A stretch of 49,630 bases of DNA from Actinomycetota bacterium (GTDB lineage: Bacteria > Actinomycetota > Actinomycetes > S36-B12): the NCBI GenBank assembly GCA_947449035.1, contig CANFQC010000014.1, forward strand, positions 1 through 49,630, given 5' to 3'. Position numbers and translations under genes: made by a program. A model generated the notes under the pieces. The model saw only the letters and a program-made list of their open reading frames with translations. It searched no databases and was not told the DNA's origin. Shown here one piece after another: positions 1 through 7,846 of the stretch. Every line of letters begins with the position of its first letter. Within the stretch, counting starts at the first letter, position 1.

Positions 1-720
1 CCCGGCCCGTACGGCGATCTCGGCTCGCGCAAGTACATCCTCGCGAGCCTGGACCAGAGCCTCGATCGCCTCGGACTCGACTACGTCGACATCTTCTACC
101 ACCACCGCCCTGATGAGGAGACTCCACTTGAGGAGTCGATGGGTGCACTCGCGACCGCTGTTGCCTCGGGCAAGGCCCTCTACGTGGGCATCTCGTCGTA
201 CTCGCCGAGCCGCACGCGCGAGGCCGCTGCGATCTTGCGCGAGATGGGTGTTCCGCTGCTCATCCACCAGCCCTCGTACTCCATGTTCAACCGCTGGATC
301 GAAGGCGGCCTGCTCGATGCACTCGAGGAGGTTGGCGCCGGCGCGATCACGTTCAGCCCGCTCGCACAGGGTGTGCTGACCGACCGCTACCTCAACGGCA
401 TCCCTGCAGATTCACGTGCAGCTCAGCACAAGAGCCTCTTCGGTGATCATCTCTCCGACGAGAACATCGATCGCGTGCGCTCGCTCGCGGCAATCGCAGC
501 CGAGCGCGGTCAGACGATGGCTCAGCTGGCTGTGGCCTGGACTCTTCGCGATCCGCGAGTTACCTCCACCCTTCTTGGCGCGAGCAGCGTCAAGCAGTTG
601 GAAGACACGGCGGCAGCGGTCAACAACCTGTCGTTCACTGCCGATGAGCTCGCGCACATCGATCAGTTTGCCGTTGACGGCGACCTCAACCTGTGGGGAG
701 CGCAGTCGCTCATCCCGTAG
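1..720 (+). CDS. Aldo/keto reductase, YghZ/Gpr-like (5' end outside window)
   Basis: The reading frame is open from the first base, so the N-terminus lies outside the window and about 239 residues are visible. The sequence closely follows the E. coli YghZ (L-glyceraldehyde 3-phosphate reductase) branch of the NADP(H)-dependent aldo/keto reductases. Visible features are GPYGDLGSRKYI, then DYVDIFYHHRPDEETP, which carries the conserved catalytic-pocket His, then GKALYVGISSY and the FSPLAQGVLTDRYLNGIP segment of barrel strand 7. The C-terminal LLGASSVKQLED contributes to the cofactor-phosphate site. The likely role is reduction of small aldehydes in the cytoplasm; the physiological substrate cannot be read from sequence. 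The next gene begins 3 nt after the stop, so the two are probably cotranscribed. Confidence 0.9.
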   Translation, partial: PGPYGDLGSRKYILASLDQSLDRLGLDYVDIFYHHRPDEETPLEESMGALATAVASGKALYVGISSYSPSRTREAAAILREMGVPLLIHQPSYSMFNRWIEGGLLDALEEVGAGAITFSPLAQGVLTDRYLNGIPADSRAAQHKSLFGDHLSDENIDRVRSLAAIAAERGQTMAQLAVAWTLRDPRVTSTLLGASSVKQLEDTAAAVNNLSFTADELAHIDQFAVDGDLNLWGAQSLIP

Positions 721-722
721 GG

Positions 723-1211
723 ATGACGGCGCGCTACTTCACCTTCATGGGCGCAACCCGGATACGCCTGCTCGTCGCTCTCGCAGCAATTGCCGCAGTG
801 CTCGGCTATGCCGTCGTCACGATCGTGGCAGGGCAGAGCGGTCAGGTTCTCCAGGTGCCGTGGCTGGCTGCCGCGACCTTGTGGGTGCTGGCGCTCGCAC
901 TATTGATGTGGGCGGTGCTGAGTCGTCCGCGACTACAGCGCAAGCCCGGGGCGAAGCTGATGCCACCGTTGATGGCTGCACGCACTGCTGCCCTCGCAAT
1001 GGCCGCCTCCCGAGCCGGTTCGCTCGTGTTGGGGTTCTACGCAGGTGTCGCGCTCGCCTCAATGCCCCATCGCGATGCACCGGCTGGCATGACCACGACC
1101 TGGGCAAGTGCTGCCTCCGCGGTGGGTGCACTGGCCCTCGCGGCCGCGGCCCTATGGCTGGAATATCTCTGCCGGCTGCCTCTCGATGATGATCGGGCCA
1201 CCCCCGCCTAG
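723..1211 (+). CDS. DUF3180-family membrane protein
   Basis: A 162-residue hydrophobic protein with about four predicted membrane segments: two near residues 10-30 and 38-60, then a basic loop (SRPRLQRKPG), then two near residues 90-112 and 118-143. The pattern TRIRLLVALAAIAAVLGY ... VPWLAAATLWVLALALLMW ... ARTAALAMAASRAGSLVLGFYAG matches the actinobacterial DUF3180 family. That family usually sits between folate genes and the panC cluster; here an aldo/keto reductase lies upstream instead. Function is unknown. I chose the ATG at 723, just after the upstream stop; a GTG at 693 and an ATG at 747 are in-frame alternatives and none has a clear ribosome-binding site. Its TAG stop forms part of the -10 box of the next gene. 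Confidence 0.75.
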   Translation: MTARYFTFMGATRIRLLVALAAIAAVLGYAVVTIVAGQSGQVLQVPWLAAATLWVLALALLMWAVLSRPRLQRKPGAKLMPPLMAARTAALAMAASRAGSLVLGFYAGVALASMPHRDAPAGMTTTWASAASAVGALALAAAALWLEYLCRLPLDDDRATPA

Positions 1212-1214
1212 ACT
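1209..1214 (+). promoter_or_regulatory. Leaderless -10 box for the gene at 1221
   Basis: TAGACT is followed by 6 nt and then the ATG, the spacing expected if transcription begins at the start codon. The first three bases are the stop codon of the upstream gene. No -35 consensus or Shine-Dalgarno is visible. Inferred from pattern only. Confidence 0.5.
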
Positions 1215-1220
1215 TCTGCC

Positions 1221-1511
1221 ATGACCGAGACCCCGCTTGAAGACCTGCCGTTCTCCGAACTGCGTCACCGCGCCTTCCACCTCGCGGAAAAGCGCGTCGA
1301 CATCGGCTTCTTCACCGAGCTCTTCACCCACATGCCAGGCATGGTTGCGGTCGAGACCGAAGGTGGCGACCTCGGTTCCATCGGTGGTTCGTTCATCGAG
1401 ACCGTCAAGGCCGTCCGCGAGATGCTCGGCGACGACGACATCGACCCGACCACCGAGGCGCTGCTGCGTGCGCGCTTCGCGACCTACATTCGCGAGCACG
1501 AGAAGGCCTAG
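1221..1511 (+). CDS. Conserved small actinobacterial protein of unknown function
   Basis: A 96-residue acidic, soluble, probably helical protein starting TETPLEDLPFSELRHRAFHLAE. There is no signal peptide, membrane segment or Cys. Proteins with this same opening (xxTPLEELPFxELRxRAFxLAExRxDxGFF) occur widely in actinobacteria as conserved hypotheticals, as far as I recall. I cannot name a function. It sits between the DUF3180 gene and a convergent NuoD-like gene. Its stop codon overlaps the stop of that gene in the tetramer CTAG. The start is supported by a -10 box 6 nt upstream. Confidence 0.7.
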   Translation: MTETPLEDLPFSELRHRAFHLAEKRVDIGFFTELFTHMPGMVAVETEGGDLGSIGGSFIETVKAVREMLGDDDIDPTTEALLRARFATYIREHEKA

Positions 1512-2626
1512 CGGTCGATATCCCCGGTCACCAGGAAGATCGACATCAGCGCATCCTCAAGCTGATCAACCGGGCAGCCCACTAGGGCAGTAGGCAGTGC
1601 TTGCGCATGTGCGAATGATGGCGTGCGCAACTTGAATCGCCACGGTGCCTTCTCTGCGGTGCTCACCAGTAGATAGCCACTGATTCCCGTAGGTGAGTCA
1701 AGGCGCCCGTAGTACGTGCCTTCGGGTGCCTTCACCACCTTCGGCAGCGAGACATTCACCGGTGCATCGCCAAGGGCCTCAACGTGATCCGCACACACCT
1801 CGACCATCGCGAGACTCGGCTCGATCTCGGCGAGCAGCGCGAGGTAGCGGCCCGCTAGATCGCCGGTGCTCTCGGCATGAGCCGGAATTAGTTCGGTGAG
1901 TTCGCCGTAGGCGAGGTAAGGCTGCTGGATTCGAAGATCGACGTGCACGCCACTGGCGTGGCCCACCGGTCCGGTTGCGCCAAAACTCAGCGCATCCTCA
2001 TGTGAGAGAACGGCGAGTCCGCTTCGCGGTTGGGCATAGGCGTTCACCAGATCGGTGACTCGAGTCAGGTGTTGACGAGTAGTGGCGCTCACTTCGCGCA
2101 CACGTGCAAGCCAGTCGAGTGAGACGGGCTGCGCGATACCGCCGATACGGGCGAACATCGGGTGCACGCGATTGCCGGTGGCGAGTTCTTGTAGATCGAC
2201 ATACGACTCACGCAGGGTGAGCATGGCGTCATCACTGATCGCTGAGCCGAGGAAGAGAAGTGCGGCGCTAATGCGCGTGAGCTCGAGCAGCAGTGTTCGT
2301 GTCCAGGTAGCGCACTCCGGTGGAGTGATGCCCATAGCGTCCTCGAGGGTCAGGGCAACGCCAACCTCCGAGGCAAAAGGCGAGACCCAGTCGTGCCGGT
2401 TGGCCAGCATCATCAGCTGCCGATAGTCGCGCGCTTCGAACAGCTTCTCAACACTGCGATTGAGGAGACCGATCTGCGGATCGGCGGCAGTGATGATCTC
2501 GCCGTCGAGTTCGAGCCGAAGTTGCATCGGTGCGTGGGCAAGGGGGTGACGGGGGTCGAGCTGGGCCACGCGGTCGTGGGGCAGATGGCGCGCTGCGCCG
2601 ATCGCCACAAGCACGCTTTCCGTCAC
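1508..2626 (-). CDS. Stand-alone NuoD-like protein (complex I 49-kDa subunit paralogue)
   Basis: A 372-residue protein related to NADH-quinone oxidoreductase subunit D but encoded far from the nuo operon, which begins at 47932. The N-terminal HPLAHAPMQLRLELDGE corresponds to the HPSTHGVLRL segment of true NuoD and keeps both His residues (27 and 31). The Tyr that contacts the quinone head group in true NuoD, in an Asp-Tyr pair, is Trp here (NRHDW, residue 80). A similar orphan NuoD-like gene beside DUF2520/panC is known in other actinobacteria, and its role is not established. The GTG at 2626 has a GGGAGG ribosome-binding site 8 nt upstream; an ATG at 2665 would overlap the divergent gene's promoter. 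It probably does not function as the canonical D subunit. Confidence 0.8.
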   Translation of the reverse strand: MTESVLVAIGAARHLPHDRVAQLDPRHPLAHAPMQLRLELDGEIITAADPQIGLLNRSVEKLFEARDYRQLMMLANRHDWVSPFASEVGVALTLEDAMGITPPECATWTRTLLLELTRISAALLFLGSAISDDAMLTLRESYVDLQELATGNRVHPMFARIGGIAQPVSLDWLARVREVSATTRQHLTRVTDLVNAYAQPRSGLAVLSHEDALSFGATGPVGHASGVHVDLRIQQPYLAYGELTELIPAHAESTGDLAGRYLALLAEIEPSLAMVEVCADHVEALGDAPVNVSLPKVVKAPEGTYYGRLDSPTGISGYLLVSTAEKAPWRFKLRTPSFAHAQALPTALVGCPVDQLEDALMSIFLVTGDIDR

Positions 2627-2679
2627 GTGCGCATCCTCCCATCCATGGCACGGGTGGCGCGCCACCGGTCGATGCGGTC

Positions 2680-2685
2680 TACGCT
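2680..2685 (+). promoter_or_regulatory. Leaderless -10 box for the DUF2520 gene
   Basis: TACGCT with 7 nt to the GTG at 2693. This spacing decides the start over the upstream ATGs at 2645 and 2672, which lack ribosome-binding sites. It would be the promoter of the panC-nadB-nadC-coaX operon. Confidence 0.5.
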
Positions 2686-2692
2686 CAACGGC

Positions 2693-3592
2693 GTGACGGA
2701 GTCAGGGCCCCCGCGCCTGCGGGTCGGCATCATCGGCGCAGGCCGCGTGGGTGCGGTGCTGGGTGCCGCACTGCGCCGAGCCGGCCACCATGTCACCGGA
2801 GTCTCAGCTGTCTCTGATCTCTCGCGACTTCGCGCGGAAGCGCTGCTGCCCGGCGTGCCGATCGTCGACATTCCGGCTGTCACCGCGAATGCAGATCTCG
2901 TCCTTATCGCGATCCCCGATGATGCGCTTGCGCCGGTTGTTGCTGGCTTAGCGGGGACGGGCCACGTGCACCCGGGTCAGTTCTGGTGTCACCCCAGCGG
3001 CGGTCACGGCATCGAGATCTTTGAACCGGCGACGCGAGTGGGCGCACTACCGCTGGCACTTCACCCGGTGATGACCTTTACCGGCACGAGTGTTGACCTG
3101 GCCAGGCTCGAAGAATGCCCGTTCGGTGTCACGGCTCCCGACGTGCTGCGCCCCGTTGCCGAGGCACTCGTGGTGGAAATGGGCGGTGATCCGATCTGGG
3201 TGCCGGAGGAGAACCGCGCTCTGTACCACGCAGCTCTCTCGTACGGCGCGAACTACTTGATCACTCTCGTTGCCCAGTCACTCGAGCTGCTCACCACCGC
3301 CGGTATCGAGCATCCGCAGCGGATCATCGCTCCGTTGCTGAGTGCATCACTCGACAATGCGCTGCGCCTTGGCGATCACGCGCTTACTGGGCCTGTTGCT
3401 CGCGGGGACTCTGAGTCGGTTGCACGTCAACTCGCCGCAATCGCGCGCGTTTCCGAGCAGGCGGCGGTCGGCTATCAAGCGCTCGCGCGCGTCACTGCCG
3501 ATCGCGCGGTTGCCGCAGGCACTCTCGCGCCGCATCAGGCAGCAGAACTTCTAGGCGTGCTTGGGATGACACTCGGATCGGGCGAGGCCTGA
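2693..3592 (+). CDS. DUF2520 Rossmann-fold oxidoreductase-like protein
   Basis: A 299-residue protein. The N-terminal NAD(P)-binding fold has the glycine motif VGIIGAGRVGAVLGAAL (about residues 11-27). A C-terminal all-helical domain contains LYHAALSYGANYLITLVAQS and LTGPVARGD, typical of DUF2520 proteins, which resemble F420-dependent NADP reductases and ketopantoate/6-phosphogluconate-type dehydrogenases. In actinobacteria this gene almost always precedes panC, so a role in pantothenate metabolism, for example ketopantoate reduction, is plausible but unproven. It opens the operon. Its TGA overlaps the panC ATG (TGATG), implying translational coupling. The GTG start is chosen from the leaderless -10 box 7 nt upstream. 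Confidence 0.8.
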   Translation: MTESGPPRLRVGIIGAGRVGAVLGAALRRAGHHVTGVSAVSDLSRLRAEALLPGVPIVDIPAVTANADLVLIAIPDDALAPVVAGLAGTGHVHPGQFWCHPSGGHGIEIFEPATRVGALPLALHPVMTFTGTSVDLARLEECPFGVTAPDVLRPVAEALVVEMGGDPIWVPEENRALYHAALSYGANYLITLVAQSLELLTTAGIEHPQRIIAPLLSASLDNALRLGDHALTGPVARGDSESVARQLAAIARVSEQAAVGYQALARVTADRAVAAGTLAPHQAAELLGVLGMTLGSGEA

Positions 3593-4455
3593 TGTCAGTA
3601 GTGCTCGCTTCCTCCCGCGATGAGCTCGCGGCTTCGTGTGCAGATCGCCGGCTCACCGCAGTGGTGATGACCATGGGCGCTCTTCACGATGGCCATGCCG
3701 AGCTGATTCGCGCTGCCCGTCGCCGAGTCGGTTCGGAGGGTCGCATCATCGTCACTGACTTCGTGAACCCCACCCAGTTCGCTCCCGGTGAGGATTTCGA
3801 TCGCTACCCGCGCACCCTCGATGCTGATATCGACGTGTGTGCCGCGGCAGGTGCCGACATCGTGTTCGCGCCGAGTGTCGAGGAGGTCTACGGCACGAGT
3901 GATCTCAGCACTTTGGGCACGCAGGTGCAGATTGAGCCGAGTCCGCTCGGATTCGAACTCGAAGGAGCCTCCCGCCCTGGTCACTTCCGCGGAGTCCTGA
4001 CAGTCGTGGCCAAGTTAATGCATCTCACCGCGCCCGATCTCGCGTTCTTCGGCGAGAAGGATTACCAGCAGCTGACCCTCATCACTCAGATGGTGCGCGA
4101 CCTTCGCTTTCCGATTGAGATCGTCGGTGTCGAGACCGTGCGTGAGTCCGACGGCCTGGCCCTGAGCAGCCGCAATCGTTATCTCAGTGAGTCAGAGCGC
4201 GCTTCGGCTTCGCTGATTCCGCAGGCACTGCGTGCAGTTCTTGCTGCAGGAGCGCAAGGGGAGCAGGCCGCACTCTTCGCCGGTCTCGCGATCGTGTCGC
4301 AGGATTCCTCGATCGATCTCGACTATCTGGTGATCCGCGATCTCGATCTCTCAGCTGCGCCTGAGCGTGGATCAGCCCGCGTCTTGATAGCCGCCCGAGT
4401 GGGCTCGACTCGCTTACTCGACAATATGGCGATGGAACTCGGTGGCACTCGATGA
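3592..4455 (+). CDS. panC: Pantoate--beta-alanine ligase
   Basis: A 287-residue cytoplasmic enzyme that condenses pantoate and beta-alanine with ATP to give pantothenate, the vitamin B5 step before CoA. All signature motifs are present in order: MGALHDGH (residues 28-35, nucleotide HxGH), FVNPTQF (57-63), DFDRYPRT (68-75), HFRGVLTVVAKL (about 131-142), GEKDYQQL (154-161) and RESDGLALSSRN (184-195, KMSKS-like). Length is normal. The ATG overlaps the upstream stop by one base, and the TGA overlaps the nadB start (ATGA), so the genes are tightly coupled. panB and panD are not in this window. Confidence 0.97.
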   Translation: MSVVLASSRDELAASCADRRLTAVVMTMGALHDGHAELIRAARRRVGSEGRIIVTDFVNPTQFAPGEDFDRYPRTLDADIDVCAAAGADIVFAPSVEEVYGTSDLSTLGTQVQIEPSPLGFELEGASRPGHFRGVLTVVAKLMHLTAPDLAFFGEKDYQQLTLITQMVRDLRFPIEIVGVETVRESDGLALSSRNRYLSESERASASLIPQALRAVLAAGAQGEQAALFAGLAIVSQDSSIDLDYLVIRDLDLSAAPERGSARVLIAARVGSTRLLDNMAMELGGTR

Positions 4456-6143
4456 GCGATCACGCACACGGCTCGTCCGCGGGCGTCGCGCATTCCCACC
4501 ACCTGGCCTCACGACTAACCGCCGAGGCCCCGGGCTGGGAGGCTCGCGCTGATGTCATCGTGGTCGGCTCCGGCGTGGCAGGTCTCACCACTGCCCTTCA
4601 TGCGCGTTCGGCCGGCCTGACCGTCCTGCTCGTCACCAAGGCGCAGGTCAACGAGGGCTCCACGCGTTGGGCGCAGGGCGGAATTGCTGCCGCACTCGCC
4701 GAGGACGATTCCCCCGAGGAGCACCTACACGACACTCTCGTTGCCGGTGTCGGTCTTTGTGACGAGGAAGCCGTGCGGATCCTCGTGACCCAGGGGCCAG
4801 AGGCGGTTCGCGAGCTGATCTCGCTGGGCGCGCACTTCGACACCGATTCTTCCGGCGAGATTTCACTTACCCGTGAAGGTGGGCACCACCGCGATCGCAT
4901 TGCTCATGCTGGTGGTGACGCGACCGGTGCTGAGATCTCTCGGGCACTCGTCGCAGCAGTCGCTCGCGACGCCGGCATCGAACTCGTCGAGAACGCACTC
5001 GTGCTCGATCTCCTTGTCGATGCCACCGGCGCCACCCAGGGCGTGACCTTGCACGTGATGGGCTCAGGTCGTCGTGGTGGTACTGGTGCCGCACTTGCCC
5101 CGCATGTCGTACTAGCGACAGGTGGCTTCGGCCAGGTTTACGGCCAAACCACGAACCCTTATGTCGCAACCGGTGACGGCGTGGCGCTTGCGTTGCGTGC
5201 CGGCGCGAAGATCGCCGATCTCGAGTTCGTGCAATTCCATCCCACGGTGATGTGGCTGGGACCGTTGGCTCAGGGCCAGCAGCCGCTGGTCTCCGAAGCA
5301 GTGCGCGGTGAGGGTGCCTTCCTACTCGACTCGCGTGGCCAGCGCTTCATGACCGGTGAGCATGAGCTCGCTGATCTCGCGCCGCGTGATGTCGTGGCGA
5401 AGGCGATCATGCGTCGCATGCGCGAGACCGAGGAAGCGCACGTGTGGCTCGACGGTCGCCATCTCGGCGCCGATACCTGGCTGCAGCGCTTTCCGACAAT
5501 CCTCGAGTCGTGCCGCAGCCGCGGCATCGACCCGGTCACCGATCTCATTCCGGTCGCACCGGCACAGCACTACGCCTCGGGTGGCGTGCTGACTGATCAC
5601 TTCGGTCGTGCCTCGATTCCCGGGCTCTATGCCTGCGGTGAGGTCGCTTGCACCGGTGTGCACGGCGCTAACCGACTTGCCTCGAACTCACTGCTCGAGG
5701 GCCTGGTGTTCTCCAAGCGCATCGCCCAGGCAATAACGTCCGCCCCGGCTACCGTGCGCGAACCAGTCGCCCCATCAGGCACCGAGGGCCTGCTTCCGCA
5801 CCGAGTGCGCCGCACCATGCAGCAGGCAATGGATCGTGATGCGGGCGTGCTGCGCAGTGCGATGTCACTTGCTGATGCGACGCGGGAGTTGCACTCGGTC
5901 AGTCACGCCGATGACGCCCATCCGTGTACCGAAGACTGGGAGACCACGAACATCCACATGCTCGCCACGACGTTGGTGCAGCATGCGCGCCTGCGCGAGG
6001 AGACCCGTGGTTCGCACTGGCGCGACGACTACCCCGAACGTGATGACGACCATTGGCGGGTGCGACTCGTGTCGACACTGAGCCACGATGGAGAATTGCG
6101 CACACGAACCGAACCACTCGTGCATGGCGACAGCGCGAAGTAA
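4452..6143 (+). CDS. nadB: L-aspartate oxidase
   Basis: A 563-residue flavoprotein that oxidises L-aspartate to iminoaspartate, the first step of de novo NAD synthesis. The FAD-binding DVIVVGSGVAGLTTAL lies at about residues 34-49, followed by STRWAQGGIAAAL (70-82), EFVQFHPTVMW, SEAVRGEGAFLLD with the active-site Arg, HYASGGVLTD, and the C-terminal flavin clamp ANRLASNSLLEGLVF. A short His/Ala-rich N-terminal extension of about 30 residues precedes the Rossmann fold. The gene overlaps panC by 4 nt and is followed 11 nt later by nadC with an AAGGA ribosome-binding site between them. nadA (quinolinate synthase), the partner enzyme, is not in this window. Confidence 0.97.
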   Translation: MSDHAHGSSAGVAHSHHLASRLTAEAPGWEARADVIVVGSGVAGLTTALHARSAGLTVLLVTKAQVNEGSTRWAQGGIAAALAEDDSPEEHLHDTLVAGVGLCDEEAVRILVTQGPEAVRELISLGAHFDTDSSGEISLTREGGHHRDRIAHAGGDATGAEISRALVAAVARDAGIELVENALVLDLLVDATGATQGVTLHVMGSGRRGGTGAALAPHVVLATGGFGQVYGQTTNPYVATGDGVALALRAGAKIADLEFVQFHPTVMWLGPLAQGQQPLVSEAVRGEGAFLLDSRGQRFMTGEHELADLAPRDVVAKAIMRRMRETEEAHVWLDGRHLGADTWLQRFPTILESCRSRGIDPVTDLIPVAPAQHYASGGVLTDHFGRASIPGLYACGEVACTGVHGANRLASNSLLEGLVFSKRIAQAITSAPATVREPVAPSGTEGLLPHRVRRTMQQAMDRDAGVLRSAMSLADATRELHSVSHADDAHPCTEDWETTNIHMLATTLVQHARLREETRGSHWRDDYPERDDDHWRVRLVSTLSHDGELRTRTEPLVHGDSAK

Positions 6144-6154
6144 GGACGACGTAG

Positions 6155-7054
6155 ATGAGCACTGCAGGCACCATTGATCCGCAGATCGAGCAGCAGCTCG
6201 TCGCTGCCGGCCTTGACGTCGATGACGTCCTCTGGCTCATTCGCCGCGCCATCGACGAGGATCTCGACGGCGGTGTTGATGTCACGACCGTTGCGACCGT
6301 GCCCCTTGAGCAGCGCGCGACCTTGGATCTCGTGGCACGTCGGCCGGGCATTGCTGCCGGTATTCCGGTGGCGGCGGCTGTCTTCTCGGTGATGAGCGGG
6401 AATGCCGTCACGATTCGCTACGGCAAATCCGATGGCGACATGGTGCAGATCGGCGACGTGCTTATCTCAGTGACCGGGCCGACTCATGAACTGCTGCGCG
6501 CCGAGCGACCGGCACTGAATCTGCTCGGCCGCCTCGGCGGCATTGCGACCATGACGCGTGTCTGGGTTGAAGCAGTGGCGGGCACCGATGCCCGCATTCG
6601 TGATACTCGCAAGACCACACCGGGCATGCGCAAGTTGGAGAAGTACGCGGTGCGCTGCGGCGGCGGTACCAATCACCGCATGTCGCTCTCCGATGCGGCA
6701 CTCGTCAAGGACAACCACGTGGTCGCCGCAGGCGGAGTGGCCGAGGCGTTCGCACTCGTCCGTGCGAAGTTCCCCGATGTGCCGGTCGAGGTGGAGGTTG
6801 ATTCACTCGAGCAGCTTGATGAAGTTCTCGACGCGGGCGCGGACCTCGTGCTCATCGATAACTTCACAACTGAGGAGATGGTCGAGGCGGTGCGTCGAAA
6901 TGCCGGACGCGCGAAGCTCGAGGCGTCGGGCGGCCTCACCCTCACCGTGGCGCGGGCGGTAGCGGCGACAGGTGTTGACTACCTCGCCATCGGAGCGCTT
7001 ACTCACTCTGCGCCAGTATTGGACATCGGCGCTGACCTTCGGCAGGAGACATAA
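6155..7054 (+). CDS. nadC: Nicotinate-nucleotide pyrophosphorylase (quinolinate phosphoribosyltransferase)
   Basis: A 299-residue enzyme converting quinolinate and PRPP to nicotinate mononucleotide, releasing CO2. The N-terminal DEDLDGGVDVTT sits near residues 35-45. The catalytic TRKTTPGMR (151-159) and the NHR (173-175) and KDNH (185-188) motifs form the quinolinate/PRPP site. The barrel end EASGGLTLTVARAVAATGVDYLAIGALTHSAP carries the phosphate-binding loop. Length and order are normal. It lies between nadB and coaX in the same orientation, so it is part of one NAD/CoA cofactor operon. Confidence 0.97.
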   Translation: MSTAGTIDPQIEQQLVAAGLDVDDVLWLIRRAIDEDLDGGVDVTTVATVPLEQRATLDLVARRPGIAAGIPVAAAVFSVMSGNAVTIRYGKSDGDMVQIGDVLISVTGPTHELLRAERPALNLLGRLGGIATMTRVWVEAVAGTDARIRDTRKTTPGMRKLEKYAVRCGGGTNHRMSLSDAALVKDNHVVAAGGVAEAFALVRAKFPDVPVEVEVDSLEQLDEVLDAGADLVLIDNFTTEEMVEAVRRNAGRAKLEASGGLTLTVARAVAATGVDYLAIGALTHSAPVLDIGADLRQET

Positions 7055-7056
7055 CC

Positions 7057-7815
7057 ATGCTTCTAGCAATCGACGTGGGCAATACGAACACGGTTATCGG
7101 CCTCTTCGAGGGCGAACGCATGTCGCGTTCATGGCGCACCAAGACTGATGCGCGCACCACCGCCGATGAGATCGCCCTGACCTTCCGCGGCCTGCTCGAG
7201 GGTGCTGGTGAAATCACCGGCATCGCACTGTGCTCTACCGTGCCTGCCGTTCTGCGCGAGATGCGTCTGATGCTCGAGCGCTACTTCGCCGACACCCCCA
7301 AGGTCATCATCGAGCCGGGCATCAAGACCGGCGTGCCAGTTCTCACAGATAACCCGAAGGAAGTCGGCGCTGATCGCATCGTCAACACGATCGCGGCACA
7401 CCATCTTTTCGGTGGCCCCTGCATCGTCGTCGACTTCGGCACGTCCACCAATCTCGATGTCGTCTCGGCCAAGGGTGAGTTCCTCGGCGGAGCATTGGCC
7501 CCCGGCATCGAGATTTCCCTCGATGCCCTCGCTCAGCGCGCAGCCCAGCTGCGCAAGGTCGAGCTCGTGCGTCCGCGTTCGGCGATCGGCAAGAACACCG
7601 TTGAGGCCCTTCAATCCGGTGCGCTCTACGGCTTCGCCGGTCAGGTCGATGGCCTGGTCGACCGCATCTGCGAGGAACTCGGCGAGGTGACGGCGGTCGT
7701 GGCCACAGGTGGCCTCGCCCCGATCGTGGTGCCCGAATCCCGCACGATCACCCATTACGAGCCAGATCTCACGCTCATTGGCCTTCGTCTGGTCTTCGAG
7801 AAGAACGCGGTCTAG
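7057..7815 (+). CDS. coaX: Type III pantothenate kinase
   Basis: A 252-residue ASKHA-fold kinase that phosphorylates pantothenate, the first committed step of CoA synthesis. The motifs are [10 protein letters not shown] (6-15, phosphate-1 loop with the catalytic Asp), GADR (104-107, pantothenate site), [10 protein letters not shown] (about 125-134, phosphate-2) and ATGGLA near residue 225. It starts 2 nt after nadC with AGGAG 8 nt upstream. Together with panC at the head of the operon it links vitamin B5 synthesis to CoA. Type III kinases are not feedback-inhibited by CoA, as known for the family. Confidence 0.96.
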   Translation: MLLAIDVGNTNTVIGLFEGERMSRSWRTKTDARTTADEIALTFRGLLEGAGEITGIALCSTVPAVLREMRLMLERYFADTPKVIIEPGIKTGVPVLTDNPKEVGADRIVNTIAAHHLFGGPCIVVDFGTSTNLDVVSAKGEFLGGALAPGIEISLDALAQRAAQLRKVELVRPRSAIGKNTVEALQSGALYGFAGQVDGLVDRICEELGEVTAVVATGGLAPIVVPESRTITHYEPDLTLIGLRLVFEKNAV

Positions 7816-7834
7816 GCCAAAGTCCTCCGCCCGA

Positions 7835-7840
7835 TATCTT
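7835..7840 (+). promoter_or_regulatory. Leaderless -10 box for lysS
   Basis: TATCTT followed by 6 nt and the GTG at 7847. No Shine-Dalgarno is present. This sets the lysS start and suggests that lysS-argA-amidase is transcribed from its own promoter just after coaX. Confidence 0.5.
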
Positions 7841-7846
7841 TCTCTC

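Noticed and set aside
2393-2692. Upstream extension of the DUF2520 frame to 2393
   Set aside because: It runs antisense through the NuoD-like gene and has no family similarity; the GTG at 2693 with its -10 box is a better start.
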